Below are positions 23,260 to 36,100 of a DNA stretch of 64,000 nucleotides, piece by piece. The translations under genes and the position numbers were made by a program. The notes beneath the pieces are model-generated. The model had not been told where the DNA came from. It saw only the letters and a list, made by a program, of their open reading frames with translations, and did no database searches. Every line of letters begins with the position of its first letter. The first letter of the stretch is position 1. Source of the DNA: Phaseolus vulgaris (Eukaryota > Streptophyta > Magnoliopsida > Fabales > Fabaceae); NCBI RefSeq assembly GCF_000499845.2, contig NC_023754.2, positions 27,903,869-27,967,868 of the forward strand, given 5' to 3'.

Positions 23260-26200
23260 TTCTTTCCATTTTTATAATGTAATGATTGCTCTCTCACAAA
23301 GACAAAAGGTAAAAAAAACCCGGTTCGAAAATGAATATAGAAAAAGAAAAGGGAGAGAAAACTAAAAAAGAAGGCAGAAGGAAAGTTGGTGAATTGGTTG
23401 AAGAAGAGGTGGATCACTTGACCATTGCATTAGGCAGACACCTACAAAAAGATAGATAACAGATTTTGTCCCTGTGGCTGGGTCTTCTACATTTGTTTGT
23501 CTTTGTGAGTGTGAAGAGACGTCATTGGATAAAATTGCAACGATGAGCCATAAATGTAATGAAGATATAAAATTCTTTAATATCCCTTTGGTGGAACTGC
23601 ACTTGTGAAGCTTGTGCAAAACCTCCCACTTTTTAAAATTAATGACATTTCATTAGTGGGGCGTCCATTTTGACTTCCAAATTCTTACTTATCCACACGT
23701 GTGAGGACAAATCCAAAATGGTATCCTCGACTTCAGTCCCACGTGTGATAACTGATGACGAAATCCCAGTTCAGAGTTTGCCATCATATTACTCATGTGC
23801 TGCTCTATCCATGCATCTAACTTCTGGGGTTGCTATGGAGTTGCATTCACCAATAACAATATGCCCAATAAATCACCTTACAAAACGAATTTGGCACATC
23901 ACCACTCTGTTTTTAAGCTACGAAAAAGAACCAATTTCGCATGTGTCAACATTTTAAAAAAAATGGATTAAAGAATAATGCAGCCACATATTTATACTCT
24001 TGATGTTTTTTAGGGAAATATACTTTTCATCCTTAATTCAACTTTGTACTATTTATATGATCATATTTCTTATTCTTTATGCTAGGAATTTTCTCTTCTT
24101 TTAAAATATCTTTAATACGTATCATAAAAAAATACAATATTATTTTTTATCCTTATCGTTTTGTGAATTACTGCACTCAATATTTACAAAAAGAGCACTA
24201 AACACAATGTTACTTTTAATCTCTACTTGGTGACGGGAGAAAGAGATAATTCTGAAAATTGGAGAATCCCCAACCTTTACAATATCTGACTCTGCATAGT
24301 CCGGTTTAAATCAAACAATACTAAAAATAAGTTAATGTGTGTGACACGACACGTTTGTGTTCCTCTCGTACTAGTGTTGTGGCAATGGTCATTATTGATG
24401 AAATATCGCCTCAATCGTTCCAATTCAGAGACTAGCTTCATTGAGAAATATTATGCAATTATGCATCACCATCTTCGTCACCATATACGTCTTTACATTA
24501 ACATAATCACATTTTTGATTTTTGTTTAACTTCTTCACTGTAACTTATGTACAATTCCGACCAAAAGATTCCTCTCCGCGGGTTAAAATTCTTTACTTAA
24601 AATTCAAGTTTTAAAATAACCTCAGAAAACACTGATTTTATGAGTTGAGAACACGAGTTTGAATATAAAAAACTTAATTTTTATAAGGAAATTACTTAAC
24701 TGATTGAAATATACTAGTCGCGAGCTATAATCACCTGCGTTAATTATTATTATTATTATTATTATTTTCATGTGATGTTTGGATTTGAATTGGTGAGTTG
24801 ATAAGAATTTGACTTAAAAGGCTAAAAGAACAACTTAGGTAATAAATTGTTATCGACGCATTTTACCTTACAAAACACATTTTGCGCACAAGCACACAGT
24901 AATATTAATTAGATTCCGAGCATTTGCATACATTTGGAAATGTAACCAAATTGTGTGCAAACAGAGGCAGTAAGAAAGAAATGATTTTGGTGTGACGTTA
25001 GTTGTGGGAGTGGCACACATCATATTAGCACTGTCACAAAGCCAAACTCAACCAAAAATGTGTAACTGGTAACGATGAATGGGATGGTTTCTTCACACGT
25101 GGGAAACTTCAGTGCCTGCAATTCGCATATATGGATACAAATTTGTAGTGGACTCCAACGTGGAAATGCCACAGCCATCAAAGTTTCAAATATATCTTCA
25201 TCTCCCCACCCAAATCAGCAATACCTTTATTACTGCTATCTTATAACCTATTTTGTAGCTCTAAATTTCAGATGGCCTATAGTTTATACATATATATCAC
25301 TCAAATACCTTAATACCGACATGAAACTAAAAGAATTATATTTTCTCTTTTATTTTTACTTGTGAATGAAGATGCTCTTTAATGCAGGACTACCTATCTA
25401 TCTGGCTATTTCTTGGAGAGTTCCACCACCATAGCCACATATTCTCCCAGCTCAAATCTCTATGATACATCTATGAAACTGCATGCTTTTAAATGCACTT
25501 TAATAATAAAAAAGTGAGGGGTTTTATTTAACTTAATATAGCATTCTCAGGATGACTGCTCTTCTTCCTCCACCCTCCATGGAAAGGGAAACTTGGGATG
25601 ATTAATCTCCCTGCATGTGAGAATATCACAGGCATTGAAGGATCTCCATGCATGTGAGATCAGATTGTGCAGGCAATGAAGGATCATGAAGAGATATATT
25701 AAGTGACATTAACGTTGACACGTGTGCACAGCACCCAAATTTGATGGTTCCATGAGGGAACATGGAGGCTGGGGCTCCCTGATTCTCACATGCAATGGAC
25801 GTGGGCTTACATCAAAAACCAAAGTCTAAATTTAGTTAGTTGTTGTCTCTTTTAATGAATAAAATTCCAAGTCATATTATGCAGCCTTGCTTGTTGGGAC
25901 CAGTGAACAAAGACTTCCCATCCTTTTCCACCCAACAAGCTCCCCAAAATTGAATTTGACGAATATAGATAATGGATGGGTCCTTACAAGCTCATAGTAG
26001 CATTTCATCTCCACTAATTTCTACACTAATTAGGTTCACAATTTTCAGACGACCCAACTTAGGTGTTAGTGATATTGTACCGAATACTTTATTTATCCAA
26101 AAAATATATAGAACATGGACTTTTAACTCTACATATTTAACTACAATTAAATTATGAACCACTCTACTTATCTTAGTATTATTTTAGCTCAAATATGGTC

Positions 26201-26558
26201 ACAACTGCGTATATCATAAAATTAGCATCTTGTCTCTAGTGAAGTTCAGGTACGGAAATCTTTTTCATGAAACAAATGATGCATAAATTCTATTACTTAA
26301 TAAATCCATAATTTGAGATCTTGTATCATAATATCATAATCCACCATTACATTAAATGGGACAGCACTGTTTTCTGCATGTGCTCTGTGCTTTCCTTTTA
26401 TTTTTAACTTCACGGAGCTCTTCAAATAGTCTCATTGATTCGTTTTCTCTCTCTGTCTCAAAGTCAGAAACACAAACTAAGTTGTGTAAGAACCAAACCC
26501 CAAACGCGCACTTTTTCAAACTTCAGCATCTTGTTTTGTTTTCTCCTTCCTCTTAAAC
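23260..26558. other. Intergenic between tRNA-Gly and the ARM gene
   Basis: About 3.3 kb without supported genes. Several ORFs of 60-116 codons exist but none shows a domain or splice structure. (TTA)n occurs at about 24742-24766. The final ~200 bases are CT-rich and likely hold the 5' leader of the ARM gene. Confidence 0.45.
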
Positions 26559-29156
26559 ATGTCAACCCCTTCATCATCTTCTTCTATTTGGGTGTTGTCT
26601 AACATAAAGCTTCAGTTCTTTGCCCGCATCAGACGGTTTCTCCAATCCAAAGCATCGAGAAAGCGTTTTGATCCCTCCGATCGGTTTGACACGGCTAAGA
26701 GCAGAGGTGAACACAAGAAGGCTGAAAATCTTGAAACAGTACAGGTTATGGAGAAGCCTGAAGAGGAGGAGGAAGAAGAAGTTTCTGAGATCATGTTCCA
26801 GAGAACTGTAAAGATGCTTCACTTTGGAAGCTGGGAAGAGAAGGAAGTGGCAGCAAAGGAGATTGAGAAGTTAGCCAAGGAAGATGTTAAGGTCAGAAAG
26901 TTGATAACAGAACTTGGGGTGGTGCCGGTGTTGGTATCTATGGCTGCGTCGCCAGTGGCTAGCCGCCGGCGAGCCGGATTGACGGCGTTGATCCACCTGG
27001 CTGATGGAACTTACACGTGAGTCTTTCTACCATATATGTTCTTTCTTTTTATGAATGATTATCACAAGAAGCAATCTGTTGAAAAGTGTTTGGAAGTCAT
27101 ACTTTCTTGTTTGATTTCAAAGGGATTAGAAGTAAACAATTCCATAATATAAAACCTGTGTAATTCAGCTTGATTTGAAAATTTGTGTTTGATTCAACTT
27201 TGAAAGTATGTGAATGATTTGGTAAGTTCTATAGGTTTTATTCGTTGAATTGAATTTACATGAGATTAATTTGAAGAGTCCAAATTGTTGGGTGTAGCTA
27301 ACATAGATATTCATACTCGGAATACATCAATGACAAGGAAGATAAAATGAATGATTGGAATTTTAAACAGTTAAAAATTTGTGAGAAGGAATAATAAAGA
27401 AATTAGGACAGAATTAGTAGCATTTGGTTAAGGTCCACTAAGTAGAAATCAAGGTGCACGATTTAGAGCTAAAACCTTATTTATCATTTTGTTGTCTTCT
27501 CCTTTGCCATATTGTTTGATATGGACAAATATGTAATCATATTTTATAAAGAAATGGGTGAGAGTGGACCTATCGTGAACCGCTCATTTTGACTTATGGG
27601 TGGCCAAGACAAGATTGATGTACACAAAGTGGCCATTGGCCTTGGCGGGTTTGGTTCATGACTCCACAGTAACCACAGACAAATTATTCTGTGCATTTTC
27701 ATGGGGTTAAAAAGATAAATAAATAATTTCAGCAAAGGCAAAGACATCATGTGGGTGGGTGTAGGCATTTATAGTTACATGATGAAAGTTATCAAACTAA
27801 TTATACTTGTATAATTGTATTCATTACATTAAATATGAGAAAAAAATTAGCCAACGTTAAGTGCCAACTGAGTTGCTGGGCTGTTAGATAAGCTAGAGGG
27901 GACAAAGTTCCCATTGAAGCGACATTTTTGTCCTAAAATTCATAAATTACAGATTATTATAAAATATAGGGTGGTCGATCGGATTCCTTTATGATCTTTA
28001 TTGAAATTTTATGTCTTTTGTTTGACCACCATTCTCCAGCACAGATGTTAACTTCAGATTCTCATTGACTTCACTCTGCTATAAATAATGTTTTTAATTT
28101 AGTTGGTATGGTCTTGTTATTCTTTATTACACAAATTGCACCAATCCCATCAAAAGGAGAAAAAGTGAATTGAACGAGGTAGGATGCTGGTTGAGAGTTG
28201 AGTTCCGGCTATAGTTTATGCTGACTTTGATAAAATATTAAATCTAGAATAGTAGTATTTGTTTCTGACCTAACTTTGACTGAGTTGAAAAATGTTTTTC
28301 TTCCTTCAGGAACAAGGCTTTGATCGTGGAGGCAGGAATATTGTCCAAGCTGCCAAAGACAATTGACCTTGTAGATGAATCAACAAGAAGTAAATTGGCA
28401 GAGTTGCTTCTGTCACTGTCATCTCTAGCAAACACTCAGTTCCATCTTGCTTCATTAGACTTTCTCCCATTACTTAAACACATTTTTGAGACAGACACCT
28501 GTTTTGACACCAAACAATCGTGTTTGGGTGCTTTGTATAACCTATCAACTGTATTAGAGAATGCATCCCCTATGGTTTCAAGTGGGGTGGTCCCTATCCT
28601 CTTGGAAGTGTCTTCATTAAAAGAAATTTCAGAGAAAGCACTTGCCACTCTAGGGAACTTGTCCGTGACTTTGATGGGGAAAAAAGCAATAGAGAACAGC
28701 ACAATGGTACCAGAAACCTTTATTGATATCTTGTCATGGGAAGATAAGCCTAAATGCCAAGAGTTATCGGTGTATATTTTAATGATTCTAGCACATCAAA
28801 GCTCATTGCAAAGAAAGAAAATGGTAGAGGCAGGGCTCGTTCCTGTGCTTCTTGAATTGGTTTTATTGGGCAGCCCTTTAGCTCAGAAGAGAGCAATGAA
28901 ACTATTGCAATGGTTTAAGGATGAAAGGCAAACTAGGATGGGGCCACATTCTGGTCCACAAACACCAAGATTTGCAATGGGGTCACCTGTAGATCAAAGA
29001 GAAGCAAAAGAAGGGAAGAGAATGATGAAGAGTTTGGTGAAACAAAGTTTGCACAGGAATATGGAAATGATAACTAACAGAGCAAATGCTGCAGGGGAGT
29101 CTTCTAAATTGAAGTCTTTGATTATCAGCACAAGTTCCAAGAGTTTGCCTTACTAA
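26559..29156 (+). CDS. Armadillo-repeat protein
   Basis: Two exons, 26559-27016 and 28310-29156, with a 1293-bp GT-AG intron that splits a Thr codon. The product is 434 aa. The N-terminal ~80 residues are basic, then acidic ([10 protein letters not shown]), with no U-box visible. From about residue 90 on are ARM-type helical repeats, for example [52 protein letters not shown] and [17 protein letters not shown] basic serine-rich tail ends the protein. It resembles the plant ARM superfamily often named U-box 45-like but lacks the U-box, so it is probably a protein-interaction scaffold rather than a ubiquitin ligase. Partner and location are unknown. Confidence 0.92.
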
Positions 29157-30177
29157 GGGTCATTCTTTTCACACTTTCTTTCCCATAAAAATTTGAACTT
29201 GACTTACCTTTAGCAGTTTAGGCTTTCCTCAAATGTGCTATTGTTTTTTTTATGGGACAAAAACGTGAAAAACTATAGAACGTGAAAATGTCACCTTGAC
29301 ATTTCGTGGTACATTTGTATACGCTGACAGATATAAATGAAAAGTTTCCAGTAACATTTTCAGTGGAAATCGTTGAATATTAGAAATTCAAACTAATATT
29401 AAACTTCGCTTCAACGCCGAAGCCATTCTCACCAATCAAAAGTGCTTTCCGTAATCACTTTAGTATTTTCAAAGACACGTTTCACTGTTAGGAAAACGGG
29501 ATAAAACACCATTTTGATGTAATAATGTAATAGCAAAATCTTAGTTTAACTTGTGAATATATGAGTAAAATTTTCACAATAATAAATAAAACACAAGTAA
29601 TGGATAATTTTATTCAACTTTTAAACAATTTTACTATATATTGAATAATCACAGAATGACCACAATTCTATCGAAAACATAGTGAAATTATATTTTCCAA
29701 AACTGAAGTTCCTGTTAAATCGAATTTCACTATGTATACATCGGGATAATAATATCATAGTGTTAAAAATGTATACATTTAATATTAGAAGGGAATGCTA
29801 TTGTTATGAATGAAAATAAAATCGATGAAATGTAGAAGATGAGTAATTATCCAAAATATTTTTTACAAAATATTTAGTAAAATGATTATTACAAAATATT
29901 TTTTTTCTTAATTAATTTATTAAAACTATCAAATCAACTAAAAAAATTATATTTTCATATATTTAGTTCAGAAATGATATATTTTAATTGTATAATAATA
30001 ATAAAAAAATAGTATATAAAAACTAAAAAGAACAATTTATAGGTATGGAACATGAAGAAAGTAATTTAACAAATAAAAAAGAAAAGGCAACGGATAGGGT
30101 AATGTGAGTGTGGAGAGTAGTAGTTGGAGGTCGGGGGAGAGAGTCCGAAAAGGAGAGGGTAGACAAGTTTTGCGAGC
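29157..30177. other. Intergenic, upstream of the CofD/YvcK-like gene
   Basis: AT-rich. The last ~100 bases become GC-richer (ggaggtcgggggagag) and probably include promoter and leader of the next gene. No further gene is supported. Confidence 0.45.
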
Positions 30178-33100
30178 ATGATGGACACATGGTTGGGTCC
30201 CACCTTCTGTAATACCCTTCCGCTTTCCCTCTCCTTCCCACTTTCTGCAAGAATCCTCTCTTCGTCATTTTCTTCAATTTCTGCAAGAATCCTTTCTTCG
30301 TCATTTTCTTCTTCCTCTTCAATGGCTACTTCTTCATCACACCATCACCGCCGCTGTTACTCAAACACTAACCCTCCTCACCCTCAGCCTTCTTTGCTGG
30401 TCTTCTCCGGAGGCACCGCCTTCAACGGCGTCGTCGAAGAGCTCAAGAATTTAACGAACCGTGTTGCTCACGTTCTTCCTGTTTCCGATGATGGCGGAAG
30501 TACTGCGGAGATTGTTCGTGTTCTTGGTGCGGCTTTTCTTAATTAATTATTATAAATTATAATTACATGTTTCTTGCATTGTCGCCGAATCAAATTCTGG
30601 GGCCGAGGAATTAGAGATTTGGTTGATTGGGTGGGTGCGTGATCTTGCGTTGCAGGTGGTCCTGCTGTTGGAGATATACGTTCCAGGTGTCTGAGGTTGT
30701 CTGATCAAAGTACTGTTGAGGCTCTCGCGGTTCGGAATTTGCTTGGGCATCGTCTACCACTGGATTCACCCCAAGCTAAATCAGAATGGTTGGTACCCAC
30801 ATTCTTAGTTTTTGTTTCCTGCCCAATGCCTGATCTTTCTGGTTGATTTATGGATAGTTTGGCTTGGTCTCCGCTTTCCATATTACTTGCTTTAAGGGTT
30901 AACATGATGGGCTGGGCATATTGGGTGTGTGCTAATTGCTAGGTTGTATTATTTAGGGGTGGTGATTTATTGGATACCTAACGTGGGAGGTTGGGAGTCA
31001 TGGCCTCTCCACTGTTTTTGAAATGTCAACACATTCTCTTGTAGTCTTTGATCCATGTTTTCTATTATATTCAAAAGTGGAATGCCCTCCACCCGAATTT
31101 TCGGGTGGATTGGTTTAGGGGAGGGAGAAAGGGGAAGGAAAGAAAAAGTGTTAGACAGTGAAATATGTGATAAATGATGCAATTGGAACTGAAGATGGAT
31201 GAAACGAAAAAATGAGGTGAAAAAGGAGATGGGATCATGGTCAGAAGAAAGTGTGTAATAAAAATAGGTACCCATATATTTCATTGTTTGGAACTCTATG
31301 AACTTATTTTTTAGTGGTCCTTGTTGTATTATATTATGTTTGCATAATTCTTTCTAAGTTTAACTTCAACCCTGATGACTTGTATAGGTACTCTATCGTG
31401 GAAGGTGATCACTTTTTATGGAAAGATGTGTCAAAACCCTACAGGGAGACTATTCGAGCTTTTCTGGTTTATTTCCAGAATCAGGTGACTTCAACAAACA
31501 GACTGGGGCTATTTTTTGCACATATTTTATGTAATTTTTTAAATGCTTGTTTCTTTATTTATATTTTAATAATTTTTTTTGAGATGATGTTTCTTCAGCT
31601 GTAGTATTTAACTGCGATCGTGCCAATTATATTTTTTTGGAGGGCAAATTACATTCATTTCCTTTCAGGTTTTCCAAAAATACACCCTTTACGTTTTTGA
31701 CCTTACAATAACCTTCCTCCATTCATATAACATTAGAAATCAATCAGAAGTCTATATAAATAGAAGAGGTAACAGCATTTTGTGGTCATATAAATTGAAG
31801 GAGGTCTATGTAGGGGGATAAAATAGCCGTGTAAAAGTTTGTTTTGTGTAATTATAATGTTAAATAACATTTTCTTTTCCAATTTTTAGTTAAAGTATAC
31901 TAATATGATGATCATAATAATCATTTTGATATTTGCGTAGTTGCTTTTAATCAAGCTTTTTCAATCTGTTGGCATTTTTGGTTATTTGGCATTTAATTTG
32001 GACATTCTTTTTTATCTTTTTATAGATTCTCCGCCGGGCAGAAGAGTCATTTTGTTTCCGCAACGGCAGGTCCTTTTGTTTCTAATTCAGTAACATTGTT
32101 GTGATTTTCTTTTGGTCATAGTGTTTTCTCCCCCTAAATATGTTGTTTCTATTGATTATATTCGTCATACTATAATGACAAAGTTTCTATGCATTGCATT
32201 AGAAGCAGACTAGGTGAGGTGCGGTCTGACTGTTATGTTATGTTGTTTCTTTCTCCTTTCTTTAGTGAGAGGATAAACTTAAAGTTTTAGATTATGGAAT
32301 GTGGCACTTACCGGTGGGTTGAGTTGGGAATATGTTAGGGTCCGATTGCACGTTTGGGAGTAGAGTCCAGCATTGGAAGTATGAGATTCTGCTGTGAAGC
32401 TTATAAGGCCTAGGGCTCTCCAATTACAGAAGCTAGCTTTTGTGGTGTGGTTTTCTCCTCCCAAGGACCAGCCAGGCATTAGTAAATGGTTCAGAAAAAT
32501 TATAGGTTTACTGTAATGCAAATCTATTATAGAAATGTGAAATAATGTTGCACAACCAGTGTGCTTCATGATTGGTTTCATAATTCAAGTATGGCATGTC
32601 AGTTAGATGTATAATTCTCAATGCCTATTCCCTATTATTTGATTTCAGTAAAAATAATTAAAATTTAGATGGATAAAATGCCCAATGCCTAATTCTTATA
32701 GGCTTGCATTCCACAATCTTACCTAGTTTTAAACCGTGACTCCCCGGCCTGAAATAAGCTAACGGGGACATTATAGGTGGTAGGGTTACTTCTTTCTTTC
32801 TTCACCTTATTGTTCTCTTTTTTTTTTTCCAATGTTGTTGTTGGTGTTGTGTGTGTGACACTCACTTCATTTTAGTTTGAAATATGACATCCTTGCGGGC
32901 TTTTGAAGAGGGTAGTTCTCTTCTAAAAGTATTACATGAAAACTTAATTAGCATCTTCCAGCGTTGAAGAAAATAACTTGTTTATCAGAAAACATAGATA
33001 TGGTAAAAAAATGAGATATGGAATGGGTTTAACTGCTCTCACGATTCTTTCTCCCTGTAGAAAGGTTCAACAATCACTATACACTTGCAGAACTACTACC

Positions 33101-36100
33101 TTACCCGTATTCTCCACAATAACTACACACCATTTATAAATGATTTGGCAATCATTGCGAGGACCGATAGAATGGATTATTCCAACCAGTTGGAGATCAT
33201 TCAATAGCTTATATATAAAGTATCCTCATTGAATGTTACTTGGTCATTCTCTCTAGTTGAAATAATAAAGACTCCAAATTACACATATAACAATATGCCT
33301 CTTCTGCTGGTTGAAATTTTGGGTGTAACAATGAAACATTGTAACTGATTTTTATAAACTATCCAGCATTGGAAATTTCTTTTTTGCAGGAGCACGCATA
33401 TTTTTTCAGTCCTTGGATGCTGCAATATTTTTGTTTTCACGGGTTTCAGATATTCCCCCTGAAAGCCTGGTTCTACCTGTAATTTCAACCAATGACAGAC
33501 TTACGTTAGGGTGTGAATTATGGGTATGTTGTGAATCTTTTTAACTGTATAGTTATGATTTCATAGAGGTTTATCATAATAATTCTGAGGGAAAATTTAT
33601 TCATTCCTTTCAAACGAACTTCATATAGGAATTCACAATTTATTGACTTGCTATTTTATTATTATTGCAATGCAATACCTTATTTGATTCTCTAATGTCC
33701 CTATAGGACGGAACTATTATACGGGGACAAAATGAAATTTCTCATCCAACCAGAGGAACAATTGAGCTTATTAAGAAGGTATGCTGGTGTATTTGTTGTA
33801 ACCTTACGTCTAATCCAATGATAATGTTTATATCTCTTCCATGGATGTGAAAGGAACTTGCCTGAGATGAAAGTTTGTATATTAGTCTCTTATCGAAAGG
33901 AATGAACACTTGTTCTTCAAGGGATCAAAAGTCACGTTAATTTAGTATTTTTAGGTTAGAGAGAGCGGGAGGGAGGGAGCCATTCTTTAATGAGTGAGCA
34001 AAGTAAATATAGGCTCGATCACTTACAAAAGTTAGGTGACTTTTTAAAAACTCACTTTACATGACTTGTATTTTAATATTAACCATTCACAATATGATCT
34101 AATTGTCCAAATTTTTACTTTTCTTATTCTCACATAAAAAGGCCCTCACAGTAAATACATTCCTTATAAATATTTCATTTCTTGTGTTAAAGTTTAATAT
34201 TTCATGGGTAGGGAAGTTTTTCAGCTCCAGCACTTCCTTCAAGAATAAAACGGGTGTTCTACATGTCCAGTGAGGGGAAAAATTTGCTCCATGAGGTAAT
34301 TACTGTGTCTTGATGGACCCACTTATTTCATATTTTGTTGAAGGATCATTGCTGTATGTATCACATTTTATTATGCATAGCCAACAACAATAGTTTTTAT
34401 TGTAAATGAAAATTTTGTGGAAAGAAACCAGGTAAAGTTATCCCATAATTAGCAAGGATTTGTATCTGTCTTTCGTTGAAGTGTTTAACATAATTTTAGT
34501 TAAAAGAATGTTTTTTGTTAATGTAAAAGAATGAAGAAGTCAAATGAGATGGAGTTTAAGAGTAAAGACATGCTCTGTTGACAGAAAAGAAATGGTAAAA
34601 AAATTAACAAATATGGATAAATTAATCACTTTCATTCTAATTTAATGCCAATTAGAGAACCTTATGTGGAGGAGAGTCATTTTTACTGGAAAGATACTTA
34701 CATACATGGTATAATTCTCCTTATTTGGTCCGAATTAGAATTGTTATCTTTTTACTATAACAAGGTTCCATTTTTTAGTGTACTTGAGGTTCAAACTTGA
34801 ACTGGGGAAAGGGGGGAACACTTATAACAAGGAGCTAAATAAGCAACATGTATTTTGAAGGTGGGTGCAGTTTTTATTTGTCTGCTTCCATTATGAAAAT
34901 AGCATTGCTCAGTAGCTTTTAAATTTGCTTATCTCACTGTACGAAATCTAAATATGAATTTGGCTTTTAGGTCCTAATTTATAAATAATTTATAATTGGA
35001 ACTGCCTTTTCTCTTTGAATAGGTCTTTCCCTCCGTTAATGCGGCTGTGTTGGAGTGGTTAAATAGTGTGGACTGCATTGTGTATGGCATGGGATCTCTT
35101 TTTACTTCAATTTGTCCCTCATTGGTAAAGATTCTTAAGATTGATGATTACATATATTTGACAACTCGGGAATTCAAAACAGTTTAGCTGTTGAGGTTTA
35201 TATGCTGGGCCCTCTGTTTTGTTGATATCGTGTCTAAAATGTGGAAAACCTGATTGTTCAACTCTTTCCGTATTTATTGATTACTTGATTAATATGTAAT
35301 TAGTTGGAACAAACTTCTAGCTTCATTACTTATAGCGGTGGGTCTCTCGTTAGAAGTATACTGACTTCAAATTTTTGCTAGGTGTTACTGAAAATTGGGG
35401 AGATTATTTATTCAAGGTCCTGCCTCAAGGTATTTCCTTGTAATATGTTACTTTTTGCTTTGGTTATCTGCAGAAAGTATAATATACCTTCTACTCTGTT
35501 ATAATAGAGAAATATAGACTTCACAAGATTGCTTCTTTTGTGAAAGAAATAAAGTTATAAAGTGGTCTAAGTTAGCTTGACTGCTGCACGAGACAAAATG
35601 GACCATAAGCTGCTGATATTTTACTATGGGCACAAATATCTGCTTCCATGATTCCTTGCTTTCTGGTCCCATTGTAGTGGCTTAAGAGTGCTTCCATCAA
35701 CAAGTAGCATGCCTTTATTTTTCAATATGTAAGCATGTTTCTAGATACACAAGGCTTGCTTTTATTAAGTGGATATTAATTATTTCTTGCATAGGGTTTG
35801 CTCTTAGCTCTTACGTGAGATTCAGACTGTTGAATGAATTATTTTAGGGGTGTCGCCTGGGATGGATTGGGAAATGGTAGCATTCGAAGCTATACCTTTT
35901 CAGCTCGATTTTTACTAATTTGATTCATAAAAATGGCAGGTACTTGTGTTAAATGGTACATGGGACCGGGAAACTAATGGATTTTCAGCTTCTTGTTTTG
36001 TAACTGCCATTACGGATGCTCTTAATCGAACATATGGAGAACCTAGCAATCGCTTACAGAATCTTGTGAGTGAAAATTCCTCTCTATTGTCTATCAATTA

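Noticed and set aside
23067..23417. 116-codon minus-strand ORF
   Set aside because: It runs straight through the tRNA-Gly gene and its tandem repeat, so it is chance.
26559..29156. U-box ubiquitin ligase assignment for the ARM gene
   Set aside because: No U-box is visible in the N-terminal 90 residues; only ARM repeats are supported.
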